18,715 bases of DNA from XYA12-FULL-58-9 sp001798605 (GCA_036736205.1 DAINMX010000117.1:1-18715), one strand, 5' to 3'; positions 7,170-15,535 are shown, numbered from the stretch's first letter. Numbers and translations are program-made. The notes: generated by a model not told the origin, from the sequence alone.

Positions 7170-7735
7170 CTCTGAACGCGTGCATTCTTGGTCAGCGCCA
7201 ATGCCGTTGCCTTGGTGATGAGTCCGTGAGTTGCCGCGTCGGCAATCGCCTGGTCGATAAGGTCAGGCTGGACGTGGGCTGAAATACAGTCCTCGATGGT
7301 TCGCTTGGGCTTGGTCACCGGCACCGGCCCAACCCAAGTCCGGTCGTTGTCCAGAATGTCTGCGAAGTGCAACACGAGTCCGTCTGGCACTCGAAGTCGC
7401 CGGGTGCGCCAAGATTCTGGAAGCGTCAGGTGCAGCTTTGACGGGAGCACATCCGACAGCTCGTGCAGATTGAGCGCCGTTTCGACCGAATAGACCCCTT
7501 GCTGCTCCGACCAGAGCCAGTAGATGACCAGCTCCTCCTGCTCGCTATGGGGATGCTGCACCAGGCGGTAGATCCCGTGTCGCGCCCGGGCAAACTGCTC
7601 TTGCTTGGTGTGGTAGCTAAGCGATGCACGAGAATAGCCCGCATTTTCAGCTTGCTGGCGGGTAAAGTAGCCAGCCTGGCCCGATGCCAACTCATAGAGC
7701 GCTGCCCAATTGGGGCTGTTGGGGTGTCGACCCAT
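7166..7735 (-). CDS. abiEi: AbiEi-type antitoxin / transcriptional regulator (right AbiE module)
   Basis: 189 residues, shorter than the left antitoxin but typical of the compact AbiEi subgroup. The N terminus is a winged helix: WAALYELASGQAGYFTRQQA, then AGYSRASLSYH and ARARHGIYRLVQHP. The C-terminal domain has VYSVETALNLHELSDVLP, KLHLTLPESW and VTKPKRTIEDCISAHVQPDL. The start ATG 7735 matches the usual family beginning and lies only a few bases from the predicted transcription start, with no Shine-Dalgarno, so translation may be leaderless. Upstream is a long near-perfect palindrome that covers the whole promoter. The adjacent toxin is truncated, so this protein may survive as a DNA-binding regulator, possibly cross-acting on the left module; that is inference. 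Confidence 0.88.
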   Translation of the reverse strand: MGRHPNSPNWAALYELASGQAGYFTRQQAENAGYSRASLSYHTKQEQFARARHGIYRLVQHPHSEQEELVIYWLWSEQQGVYSVETALNLHELSDVLPSKLHLTLPESWRTRRLRVPDGLVLHFADILDNDRTWVGPVPVTKPKRTIEDCISAHVQPDLIDQAIADAATHGLITKATALALTKNARVQR

Positions 7736-7738
7736 CGC

Positions 7739-7773
7739 GCACGAATGTTAAAATTATTTTGACATTTGTGCAA
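7739..7773 (-). promoter_or_regulatory. 33-base near-perfect operator palindrome covering the abiEi promoter
   Basis: Centred on T7755, the dyad reads GCAC-G-AATGT-T-AAAAT / T / ATTTT-G-ACATT-T-GTGC across 7739-7771; 14 of 16 pairs match, with mismatches only at 43/67 and 49/61 (last two digits of 77xx). On the - strand TTGCAC (7768-7773) and TAACAT (7745-7750) lie 17 bases apart as -35 and -10 boxes, both inside or touching the dyad. The predicted start near 7738 is about 3 bases from ATG 7735. AbiEi autorepression makes this the expected operator. Confidence 0.7.
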
Positions 7774-7874
7774 CAGGTTTCGGATGTGGTTCGGCCTCTC
7801 AAGCGACGGTCTGGAACTCTCGGTCATGGGTCATCGTACGTAGTACGCAAAAAACACCAGTCCGATATTCCCGA

Positions 7875-7988
7875 TTACAGTGGGTTCTCGCTTTCACTCG
7901 TCGCGGTCAACGCCCAGACGCCGCGCTCTTGTTCGCCTGCACCGGAAAGCACCCCACGGTGCCTCAACTTGGTTGCCGCCCAGCGCAC
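7875..7988 (-). CDS. Tiny ORF after drmC, possible winged-helix (Mrr-N-like) fragment
   Basis: A GTG at 7988 has a perfect GGAGG at 7994-7998 with 5-base spacing, starting 10 bases after the drmC stop. It encodes 37 residues beginning MRWAATKLRHRGVLSGAG and containing ERGVWALT. The pattern RWA...L...G.L....RGVW.LT resembles the winged-helix region at the N terminus of Mrr-type restriction enzymes, but only one helix-turn-wing unit is present and no nuclease domain follows. It could be a real micro-gene of the DISARM operon, or the remnant of a lost restriction gene. The remaining gap from 7772 to 7874 holds only a small dyad, CGTAC-GTA-GTACG, at 7835-7847. Confidence 0.35.
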   Translation of the reverse strand: MRWAATKLRHRGVLSGAGEQERGVWALTATSESENPL

Positions 7989-7998
7989 GTCGTCCTCC

Positions 7999-8796
7999 TC
8001 ACCACCCCGCCAACCGTTTCATCTTCCCCGCCGCCACCAGGTTCTCGAACTGGGCCCTCAACGACGCCGCCAAACCACGGTTGCGTACCCGGAGGCCCGC
8101 TTCGGTATTCCGCTGTTGCGCCGCCTCGGTGAAGTTGGCCGAGGTGACGAACACCTTGTCGTCATCCACGACGATGCACTTGGCATGGAGGGAAACGCGG
8201 TCGTTGGGGTGGGTCGAGATCGTGCGCGGGTCGTAGAATACCTCGGGCCGCTGCTCCCAGGGCCAGTGGTACATCTCGAAGTCGTCGCCGAAGCGCCTCA
8301 CGACCTCGCTCTCGGAGGCGTCGGCTTCCTTGGATGAGCGGGCGATATGCACGAACATGCGCACGCGCAGCTCGGGGTGAGCGGTCATCCGCTCGGCGAG
8401 CTTTGCGAAGATCACTTTGCCGTCGTAGAGAGCGAACGTTGCGATGAGCACGTCCCGTTCGGCCTCGCCGAAGAGCTCCTGCACCACGACCGCCGTGTCG
8501 CGGCTGGCGGCCCCGCTTTGCTCGGGCCCGGTCCACACGAGCTGGACAGCGTCGTAGGCTTGCTCGACCTCATCCCGTTCTTCGAGCACCAGGTCGAGCA
8601 TGGCGGCAATCTGCGTCGGGCCCATGCCGTCGTTGGCGAGGGCGTTCATGGCGGCCGCAGCGGCGGCGGCTTCCTTGACCTCGCCGAAGTCTTTGAGTTT
8701 CATCCCCGAATAGGGCGGCGTCACCGAGCTGTCGCGCAACGCCGAGGCCAAGCCGCGCAGGGCCTGCTTTCGGAGCTGGCGGAGCGGGTGCTTCAT
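7999..8796 (-). CDS. drmC: DISARM protein DrmC, phospholipase D-like
   Basis: 265 residues with one clear PLD half-site: SLHAKCIVVDDDKVFVTSANF places His204, Lys206 and Asp211 in the HxK(x)4D pattern, followed by the usual SAN and NTEAG. The first PLD half (VLIATFALYDGK, near 116-127) keeps the fold but has no HKD triad, so the protein probably works with a single site, perhaps as a dimer. An Ala-rich helical stretch covers residues 40-55. In DISARM, DrmC is a PLD-family accessory protein that is not strictly needed in all tested systems. The ATG overlaps the drmB stop by 4 bases, making drmA-drmB-drmC one translationally coupled unit. Confidence 0.9.
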   Translation of the reverse strand: MKHPLRQLRKQALRGLASALRDSSVTPPYSGMKLKDFGEVKEAAAAAAAMNALANDGMGPTQIAAMLDLVLEERDEVEQAYDAVQLVWTGPEQSGAASRDTAVVVQELFGEAERDVLIATFALYDGKVIFAKLAERMTAHPELRVRMFVHIARSSKEADASESEVVRRFGDDFEMYHWPWEQRPEVFYDPRTISTHPNDRVSLHAKCIVVDDDKVFVTSANFTEAAQQRNTEAGLRVRNRGLAASLRAQFENLVAAGKMKRLAGW

Positions 8797-10634
8797 TCCC
8801 TCTCCGCAAAAAACGCCATATCGGCGCCATCAACCGTTGGCACAACCAACGCACGGTCCAGGTAGCTGTTGAACCGCTCGCACGAGGGCTCGGCGATGAA
8901 CATGCAACCGTGGCAAGCCGCCCCGTGGAGAAATCGCTCCTCAAAGACATCGTCCGGTCGGTGTTGGGCACAGACGGGGTCGTTGGAACAGAGCTTGCCA
9001 TGCTCCAAGGCGGCCCGGAGGTGGCGGTCCACGCGCCGGCCGGCCTGAACGAGCCCACCCAGTGTGCCCTCCGCCCCTGATCCCCCCGTGAGGATGAGCA
9101 AGCCGTAGCCCGCGTCGCCCACGTAGATGCGTTCGCGGATGGCACTCTGGCCGTATCCGCACTCCAGAGCCACCGCCGTCATGAGCATGTGCGACAACGA
9201 GTGCAGCATGACGTAGCGGGGTCCGGGGAAGGTGACCTTGCTGCCGGGGTGGCGCTTCTTCCAGACGTCAAAACCAGCCGCGAGTTGCTCCGTGCGCTCT
9301 TTGACCGCCGCACGCTCGGCCCACTGGTCTACGAGGTCACGCTTAAAGGCGAGGAAGAATCCCTCACCAAAGTTTTCCACCGTGGGCACCCATTTGAGGT
9401 CGTCGGCGAGGTCGGCGACGCGCACGTCGAGGCTGAGCTCACCGTCGATATCGGTGCCGATGCTCTCGTAACGGGTGAAGCCAACCTGCGTCACGACCTC
9501 TCGCAGCCGGTGCACGAGCACCAGACGCTCCACGGTCTTCATGATCGGATCACGAAAGCCCGACAGCGGCAGGCTCCTCGCGAAGAAGTCCAGCGACGGA
9601 ACGTCCTGGCCGAGCTCCTCTGGCTGCGACAGGAAGGTTTCGAGCTCCAGCTCTTTGATGCTTTTCTCCGTGGCGGCATTGCCGCTCTTGCGGCGCTGGA
9701 TCTCGCTCCAGACTTTGTCAGCGGGGATGTTCTCCAAGAGGGCGTGAACCTTGGCCTTCTTAAGCTCGTACTTGAGCTGCTCCTTCTTCTCCACGTACTG
9801 AAGCGAGTCCTCCCAAACTTGGTCAACGGCTTTTCTGAGGCCATCGTCGGCGTCGGGGATGTGGATGACACTCAGGGTCTGGGCAAAGTAGGCGTTCGTG
9901 GCGCTCCGAATCAGGAGCCTATTGGCGTGCGGGCCGCTGTCGGGTCCGCGACACTTCTCGTTGGAGTTGGGACCGAGCCACGGCCGGTCACCATTGCACA
10001 GACCGAGTGGATGTTTGAGGTCCTCGGAAGGTAGCGCCGTAGCAAGCGACCGGGACTGCTTGCACTCGCAACGCACGAAGATTTCGGCGAAGTCACCGCT
10101 CGTGCCGCGCTCATCGAGCCAGAGCGGCATCTGACACGGCTGGCCGCCCTGGTGAACGAACTCCCGCCAGTTGATGTCGGAAAGGTGGCCGTTGATGCAC
10201 GCCTGCACAAAGCGAATGGGCACCACCGAAAACGCTTTCTTGTTGTCGGCGATGTAGCGACCCCTCACGAGTTGGCGCCAGTGCACGAGCGGTCGGGTAC
10301 GCCACTGCTCCTTCTCACCAAAATGGCGCTCGTAGGAGGCTACAAACCATTGCGGAAAACGCCACACGCGCACGCCGGCAAACGGGTCGGCATCGTTCAA
10401 GTCCTCGGTCGGTGGCGCTCGCAGCTCAAGGTACGGCCGCTTGAGCAGAGCACACACCTTGGCTTGCAGACGCTCCTCATGCACAAGCCTGCCCGCTGGT
10501 TTCCAGAATTCAAGGCCGCCCACGATGCCTGACTGCTTGGGTAAGTCGAGCATCGCGCCTGGACCGTAGGTGGATAGGAGCTGGCTCTGTCGAAGTTGCC
10601 CGGAGGGGTTTGGCTTTCCTTGGCGTGTTCTCAT
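8793..10634 (-). CDS. drmB: DISARM protein DrmB (DUF1998)
   Basis: 613 residues. The N terminus (LRQSQLLSTYGPGAMLDLP, about 14-32) is the hallmark opening of DrmB. A middle Cys cluster (Cys146, 167, 189, 191, 213, 228) suggests one zinc site. The C-terminal DUF1998 region has YVMLHSLSHMLMTAVALECG, AIRERIYVGD and a second Cys set (Cys549, 555, 574, 577, 585, including CHGC). A charged helical section around 270-340 (KKEQLKYELKKAK) may be coiled. In the known DISARM core, DrmB pairs with the DrmA helicase to bind DNA with a free 5' overhang and block unmodified incoming phage DNA. The ATG overlaps the drmA stop and the TGA overlaps drmC, both by 4 bases. Confidence 0.94.
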   Translation of the reverse strand: MRTRQGKPNPSGQLRQSQLLSTYGPGAMLDLPKQSGIVGGLEFWKPAGRLVHEERLQAKVCALLKRPYLELRAPPTEDLNDADPFAGVRVWRFPQWFVASYERHFGEKEQWRTRPLVHWRQLVRGRYIADNKKAFSVVPIRFVQACINGHLSDINWREFVHQGGQPCQMPLWLDERGTSGDFAEIFVRCECKQSRSLATALPSEDLKHPLGLCNGDRPWLGPNSNEKCRGPDSGPHANRLLIRSATNAYFAQTLSVIHIPDADDGLRKAVDQVWEDSLQYVEKKEQLKYELKKAKVHALLENIPADKVWSEIQRRKSGNAATEKSIKELELETFLSQPEELGQDVPSLDFFARSLPLSGFRDPIMKTVERLVLVHRLREVVTQVGFTRYESIGTDIDGELSLDVRVADLADDLKWVPTVENFGEGFFLAFKRDLVDQWAERAAVKERTEQLAAGFDVWKKRHPGSKVTFPGPRYVMLHSLSHMLMTAVALECGYGQSAIRERIYVGDAGYGLLILTGGSGAEGTLGGLVQAGRRVDRHLRAALEHGKLCSNDPVCAQHRPDDVFEERFLHGAACHGCMFIAEPSCERFNSYLDRALVVPTVDGADMAFFAERE

Positions 10635-13600
10635 GTGCCGTCCCCCTCGATGTCAGCGGGGTCCTGGCTGCCGTCCAGATTGCGCACCCAGAGGTTCACA
10701 CTCGCCTCGACGTCACGCATGGACCGGCCCGCAGTGAACTTGCGCTCGTCAGAAGGGAGCTCGGCGAGACTCGGGTCGAGAGGATCGTGCAGCAAGGGTG
10801 GTGCCCCACCTACTTCCCGTTGATACTGGAGGCCGGCACCAACGCTACGCTGCTTCTCCGCTATCTTGGCCCAGGCATCGAGAAGGTCCACGACCCGACC
10901 GCTCATTTGCTGTCGCAAGGCTTCAGTTTCCTGCGGGTCCAAGCTCTTGTCGTGACTCGCCGCCCGTTGGGCCACGATGTCTTTGAGGGCTTCGAGCTGC
11001 GACCGCACGGGCGAGGCTTCGGCAGCACCCAGGGCCGGCGTAAGCTTGGGGTGTTCTCCGCGAGCAAGGCCCACAAGCATGCCGCAAAGGCCGCGGTCTA
11101 TGGCACGGGGTGAGAATGGCGTGACGCTCGTGGCCTCGACCGCCCGGTAGAACGACTGGTGATAGAACTCGAACCGCTCGTAGTGCGAACGGTCTCGGGC
11201 TTTGTGCACGTTGAGGAGCGTCACTACCAGACCCGGCCTCGCCTCATCGCGGCCGACGCGGCTCGTAGCCTGAATGTACTCCGCGGTAGCCTTGGGTTGA
11301 CCGCTCACCACCATAAGCCCCAGCCGCGTGATGTCGAGACCCACCGAGATCATGTTGGTGGCGAGGGCCACATCGACGTGATGGTCTTCGTTGACGGCCA
11401 AAGCCAAACGGCGTTTGGTGTCAGCGACGCGAGCCGTGGTCTCACGGCTCGTGAGTTCGTACACGTCGGGGCTGATGCGTCGCCGCTCGAAAATCCCCCT
11501 CTTCTCGCCGACGCGGCGTCTTTCTCCGTAACCATTGAGGCGGGTTCGCACCTCGTCCTCGACGATGCGTCTACTGCCCCCGAGTTCGCGCAAGCTGTTG
11601 AAATAGCCGAGGAGGGTCATGTACGGGTCGGCCGGGTTGTTCGCCACACGGTCGCCGCCGTTTTCCGAAAGACACCGCTGCGCCGCCGACATGAGGGCCA
11701 GGTAGGCACGCAGGAGCATGACTTTGGCGCTCTTCCCTTGGGCTGCGATGCCAACGTAGAGACGCCCGCGTTTCTCCGAGAGCGGCACCGTGCGAGCGAA
11801 GAACGAATCGCGAAGGTCTGGGCCGAGTGGCGGGAACACCTCGGTGCGCTCCCTGCCAAACAACGCCTGGATCTGCTTCTGTGCCTGCCGGACGGTGGCG
11901 GTTGATGCGACGACCTTGGGGCGCCTCGGCTTCTTCTGGCCCGGCCGAGTGCACAGCGCCTCGATGGCAGTTTCGTAGAGCCCTGCCATCGTGCCCAGAG
12001 GACCCGATATGAGGTGGAGCTCATCTTGGATGATGAGATCAGGCGGCGGCAGGCTCGCTTGCGGAAGCGGATGCCCCTTGCCCGGGGCGCAGGGCCCATA
12101 GAATCCGTGCTTGTCGTAGTGGCTCACTTTGCCGAACAGGGCGCTGCACTCACCCACCCACGGGAGCTGGGCAAACTTATCCACCGTGGCGATGAGAAAG
12201 CACGGCAAGCGCCGGTAGATGGGCTCGTCCACCGCCAGGATCGGCAGCGGTCGGTCACCCTTGAACTCGCAGTCGCGGTTGGCGCAAACCACACGCAGGT
12301 CGGTCGGATGGTCCTGGCTTGGCGTCAGCACGAACGACGTGGCCTTGAACCGCTCCCCACACCACGGACAGTTTTCGAGGGGGATTGGCGACGGGTTGGC
12401 CTTGCTGTCTTTCATGTACCGCAAGGTCTTGGACCGAGCCGAGTGCTCGTCGTTGTCACCTTTGTGACCCATGCGATTCGGGGTCGCGGCCTGGCCCACC
12501 CAGAGGCCGATCTCGAATGGCCAGGTGCCCAGGAGCTCGACATCCTGTTGCCGCTTGAGCTCCAACGCGCAGATGAGACCCGCAGCACGGCTCAGTTGGT
12601 CCAAAGTGAGCAGGCGCAGCGTGTAGCGCATGAGCACGGCCAAGCCACAGGAGCCCACGCCCGGGTCGCACAAGCGCCGATGTACGAGCGTGAACGCGGC
12701 CAGGCCCAAATAGGCTTCGGTCTTGCCGCCGCCCGTGGGGAAGAAGATGAGGTCCACCACGTCGCGGTCGGTATGCTCGGGGTCGGCAATTCCCTTCAGA
12801 TTCATGAGCAAAAAGGCGATTTGAAACAGGTGCCACTTGGGCGTCTGGATGTGCAACCGGCGCCGGATAGCTTCGGCCATGACTTCGTTGGCGATGATGA
12901 AGGCTTGGAAGACCTTGGCGTCGTTCAGGGCATCGAGCCCCTCGGCGATGCGCTTTTTTGCCCGCTCGGCGGACTGCATGAGGCTCTCGGCAACCTCGGT
13001 GCGACCAGCGTTGTCGAAGGTGACCTTCTTCTGCTCTGCGAGCCAGCCTGCGTACGCCTTGGTGATGGCTTCGAGCTTGCCGCGCACTTCGGCCGCCTTC
13101 TTACACTTGGCCAGCGCGTCCATGGTGAGCTCGACACCCGAGATCCCCTTCGTCTCGACGCGCTCCACCTCAAAGAGGGGCACCCATGTCGTGTGTGCGC
13201 TCCTGCAAACGCCATCTTCGCGATCGGCGTGGGTGGCGCAGTTGTGGCCCACGGCTAGCTCAAACGCGTGGCGGTATTGGAGATCGGCGATCCGTTCGTC
13301 AGTGTCGTCGGTGAACTGGCCGCGCAAATTGGGCCTTGGCACCAAGCCTTCGTTGCAGACGACGCGAAGCTGGACCTGAAAGGCGAACGCCTGATCCCGC
13401 TCGGCATCCGGCGCTGGATCTCGATTGTTGACGATAAACACCGACACGGCCTTGGTGCCGGCTGGCACCAACTCGCCGTTGGTGTCGCTCACCTTGCGCA
13501 CCAGCGTGACGAGCTTGAGACCAAACGAGTCTGGTACCGCAACGCCGGCGCGTCTCCCCGAAGTCTTGCCTACGTCCACGGTGAGCTCTGCCCGTCGCGC

Positions 13601-14017
13601 CGTGCGCCGCCACTGTTGCCAGCCCTCGGCTGGCCCCTCAACTTCGCGGGCTTGTTCTTTGGGCAATAGGGCGTAGTCGCCCCAGGTCACCACGACAGCG
13701 AGTGTCTTGGCCTTCTGTGGCACCAGAACGCTCATGCCCATAGAAGAAGGGAAGTACGCTTTGCGAGCCGAGGTCTTCTCGGGCGCCGCATCTTCGTCGG
13801 CGTCAGAGTCGCCCTCGCCGAGTTCCTCGTCGCTGTCGGGATCGGCCTTTTGTTCGAGCGCAGCTTCGTGTGGAACGAGAAACCCGGTGAGATACCAGCG
13901 TGACGGTGCCTGGGGCAGCACTTCGGTGGCGAGGAGGCTGTCGTGGCCGGGACCAACGAGGTCGAGCTCAAGGGCTTCAACCAAACTGGCGCGGACTTCG
14001 GCGGATGTTGTCGTCAT
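10631..14017 (-). CDS. drmA: DISARM helicase DrmA
   Basis: 1128 residues from ATG 14017. Superfamily 2 helicase motifs are in order: Walker A FFPTGGGKTEAYLG (425-438), Walker B DLIIQDELHLI (DELH at 665-668), motif III ASTAT (704-708), ATNMISVGLDITR (886-898) and motif VI QATSRVGRD (916-924). A zinc-like Cys4 (CPWC at 550-553, CANRDC at 578-583) sits between motifs I and II. Residues 57-80 form an acidic insert. DrmA is the motor and DNA-binding core of DISARM together with DrmB. I chose this start because it shares an ATGA with the stop of the preceding small gene; reading on upstream would enter the assembly gap. No obvious Shine-Dalgarno precedes it, so coupling to the preceding gene is likely. 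Confidence 0.95.
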   Translation of the reverse strand: MTTTSAEVRASLVEALELDLVGPGHDSLLATEVLPQAPSRWYLTGFLVPHEAALEQKADPDSDEELGEGDSDADEDAAPEKTSARKAYFPSSMGMSVLVPQKAKTLAVVVTWGDYALLPKEQAREVEGPAEGWQQWRRTARRAELTVDVGKTSGRRAGVAVPDSFGLKLVTLVRKVSDTNGELVPAGTKAVSVFIVNNRDPAPDAERDQAFAFQVQLRVVCNEGLVPRPNLRGQFTDDTDERIADLQYRHAFELAVGHNCATHADREDGVCRSAHTTWVPLFEVERVETKGISGVELTMDALAKCKKAAEVRGKLEAITKAYAGWLAEQKKVTFDNAGRTEVAESLMQSAERAKKRIAEGLDALNDAKVFQAFIIANEVMAEAIRRRLHIQTPKWHLFQIAFLLMNLKGIADPEHTDRDVVDLIFFPTGGGKTEAYLGLAAFTLVHRRLCDPGVGSCGLAVLMRYTLRLLTLDQLSRAAGLICALELKRQQDVELLGTWPFEIGLWVGQAATPNRMGHKGDNDEHSARSKTLRYMKDSKANPSPIPLENCPWCGERFKATSFVLTPSQDHPTDLRVVCANRDCEFKGDRPLPILAVDEPIYRRLPCFLIATVDKFAQLPWVGECSALFGKVSHYDKHGFYGPCAPGKGHPLPQASLPPPDLIIQDELHLISGPLGTMAGLYETAIEALCTRPGQKKPRRPKVVASTATVRQAQKQIQALFGRERTEVFPPLGPDLRDSFFARTVPLSEKRGRLYVGIAAQGKSAKVMLLRAYLALMSAAQRCLSENGGDRVANNPADPYMTLLGYFNSLRELGGSRRIVEDEVRTRLNGYGERRRVGEKRGIFERRRISPDVYELTSRETTARVADTKRRLALAVNEDHHVDVALATNMISVGLDITRLGLMVVSGQPKATAEYIQATSRVGRDEARPGLVVTLLNVHKARDRSHYERFEFYHQSFYRAVEATSVTPFSPRAIDRGLCGMLVGLARGEHPKLTPALGAAEASPVRSQLEALKDIVAQRAASHDKSLDPQETEALRQQMSGRVVDLLDAWAKIAEKQRSVGAGLQYQREVGGAPPLLHDPLDPSLAELPSDERKFTAGRSMRDVEASVNLWVRNLDGSQDPADIEGDGT

Positions 14018-14320
14018 GCCAGCACCAGTTTTCGCTGGGGCAAATCCAGACCCGCGCCCTGGAGCTTGCGTGCCTGCGGCATGCCAGCGCGAATCGTGAT
14101 GGGTGCGCCCGTGGCGAGNNNNNNNNNNNNNNNNNNNNNNNNNNNNNNNNNNNNNNNNNNNNNNNNNNNNNNNNNNNNNNNNNNNNNNNNNNNNNNNNNN
14201 NNNNNNNNNNNNNNNNNNGAGGGCGCGGTGTTCGCCCTTCAGCGCCTGTTTCCCCGGTTTGTACGCGCCGTTCACCGGAGTCGGCGCAGAAGTCACCGCT
14301 TGTTGAAAAGTGGTCTTCAC
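14014..14320 (-). CDS. Small gene between ATPase and drmA, interrupted by the assembly gap
   Basis: Two pieces flank the Ns. On the upstream side GTG 14320 directly follows the ATPase stop (TAG 14321-14323), with AGGGG seven bases before it. It gives 34 codons beginning MKTTFQQAVTSAPTPVNGAY and continuing KPGKQALKGEHRAL up to 14219. On the downstream side a frame open from 14118 gives 34 codons (LATGAPITIRAGMPQARK, LQGAGLDLPQRKLVLA) ending at TGA 14014-14016, which overlaps the drmA ATG. Both pieces meet the gap at codon boundaries, so one gene with a missing multiple of three bases explains them best; two genes remain possible. The product is basic and of unknown function. The true gap cannot be exactly 100 bases if it is one gene. 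Its coupling to both neighbours suggests it belongs with the ATPase. Confidence 0.6.
14119..14218. other. Assembly gap (100 N)
   Basis: Exactly 100 N, the usual placeholder for a scaffold gap of unknown length. Sequence on both sides continues the same - strand operon without a change in style, so the join is plausible but unproven. Any reading frame drawn across it is unreliable. Confidence 0.98.
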
Positions 14321-15469
14321 CTATTTCCCCTGCTGTGCTCGCGACACCACCCGAGAAACAATTTCACCCACGCGGCCGCTGAATTCACTGAGGCCACCCC
14401 AACCAGACTCGGCGGTCGCCTCCGCACCCGGGTCAAGCCCGGAAATGTCAACAACAGCGCCGTCACGTTGGAAATAGTGGACAGCCATGTCCGCCCGAAG
14501 GGCCGCGGCAGCTAGGGCCTTGGTGGGCGGACTGGAACGCAGATCAAAGAGGTCGAGAACGTCTTGTGCTTTGCCTTTCTGCTCTTTCATCACGCGCAAA
14601 GCCCACACCACATCGAGCACGTGGGGCGAATGTGTAGACAGACACACACGATAGCCGCGCCTGACGAGTTCCAAGACCAGCAACACGGTCGTTGAGATGG
14701 CGTTGGGGTGAAGCCCCATCTCCAGCTCTTCGATGACGACCCATTTCAACTTGCCTCGCCGAGAAACCTTCGTCGGCGGCATCAACCAATAGAGGCCCAA
14801 CAGAAGTGGCACAAACTCACGTTGTCCTGCCGACCAAACCAAATAGGGGAGCTCGGCCTTCCCGGTTGGGTCATGCAACACCATTCGTTTCTGGAGCCTG
14901 TCGGTGCTGGTTTTGAGACCAAAACCACCAAAGATGTGCTCCTCGATCTTGTCCCTAAACTCTGCCTTGAGACGCCTGCTCTGCGGGAACAGGTCCGCCG
15001 TGCGAGCAAACTCGGTTTGCACCAATTGGTGAAGCTTCTCGCTGAACTCTCGAACCACAAAAGGGTCATCAGAACGGTAGTCGGAGAAAGGTCGCGTCGT
15101 TCCCTCCCGTAAACTGAGCACGCGCTGAGCGGGAATAAAAAACAACCGCTCGCTTGCGCTCTTATTGCCTCGCTGAAATGACGCAGGTGCGACAGCCTCG
15201 CCGTCCTTCACGATCTCGGTCCTGCCGGTTTCGAACAGCCCCGACATGCCTCCACCGAAGTACAGCTCGAAAAACTGTTCCGGCGAGTCCCAAGTGTGGT
15301 TGAACCGCCTGAGCTCGTTGACGATTGAACCGTGGTCTACGAGTAACTTCACGAGCTGGAGCAGGATGCTCTTGCCTGTTGCCTGTGGGCCCACAAATAC
15401 GGTGAGATCGCCGAAACCGATGTCGGCTAACTTGACCGGACCGAGATTCTTCACTTGCAGATGCTTCAT
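14321..15469 (-). CDS. AAA ATPase, OLD/SMC-like, upstream of drmA
   Basis: 382 residues from ATG 15469, which has GAGGAG just upstream; an ATG at 15490 would add seven residues with weaker support. Motifs are Walker A VGPQATGKS (26-34), the signature LVWSAGQRE (210-218), Walker B KWVVIEELEMGLHP (242-255) with two catalytic-type glutamates, and the H-switch LSTHSPHVLD (277-286). This is the ABC/SMC-type ATPase head of the AAA_15/AAA_21 group, with FFIPAQRVLSLREG near 110 as in related defence ATPases. No TOPRIM or other nuclease domain follows; the last 90 residues are of unknown fold. It is translated just before the gap-interrupted gene and likely forms a pair with it. Its role in DISARM is not established; it may be an inserted defence module. 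Confidence 0.85.
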   Translation of the reverse strand: MKHLQVKNLGPVKLADIGFGDLTVFVGPQATGKSILLQLVKLLVDHGSIVNELRRFNHTWDSPEQFFELYFGGGMSGLFETGRTEIVKDGEAVAPASFQRGNKSASERLFFIPAQRVLSLREGTTRPFSDYRSDDPFVVREFSEKLHQLVQTEFARTADLFPQSRRLKAEFRDKIEEHIFGGFGLKTSTDRLQKRMVLHDPTGKAELPYLVWSAGQREFVPLLLGLYWLMPPTKVSRRGKLKWVVIEELEMGLHPNAISTTVLLVLELVRRGYRVCLSTHSPHVLDVVWALRVMKEQKGKAQDVLDLFDLRSSPPTKALAAAALRADMAVHYFQRDGAVVDISGLDPGAEATAESGWGGLSEFSGRVGEIVSRVVSRAQQGK

Positions 15470-15487
15470 ATTCTCCTCACACCTGGC

Positions 15488-15512
15488 CATATCGTCTGTG
15501 TGCTCATATCGT
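15488..15512. repeat. Direct repeat in front of the upstream-of-drmA ATPase
   Basis: CATATCGT occurs at 15488-15495 and again at 15505-15512 (ACGATATG on the coding strand), 17 bases apart, in the 66-base space between the two ATPase genes. It could be a binding site or chance; the second-gene start lies just downstream. Confidence 0.3.
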
Positions 15513-15535
15513 GATCCCAGCCAAATGCACGGTGC

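Noticed and set aside
7849..7877. A rho-independent terminator after the 37-residue ORF (six T on the - strand at 7854-7849)
   Set aside because: The stem that would precede the T run has only about five pairs, including wobbles, around a long loop, which is too weak to call.
7684..8337. A + strand frame of 217 codons crossing the abiEi promoter and drmC
   Set aside because: It runs antisense through the drmC HKD region and the abiEi operator, and its product has no recognisable features.
12014..13258. A 414-codon + strand open frame, and another at 9189-10034
   Set aside because: Both are antisense to drmA and drmB, whose motifs are unmistakable. Their translations have no family resemblance; long antisense frames are expected in GC-rich genes.
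14018..14320. A drmA reading frame extended upstream through the Ns to 14320
   Set aside because: The frame only survives because N codons cannot be stops. The real drmA start is ATG 14017, and the flanking bases fit a separate small gene in another frame.
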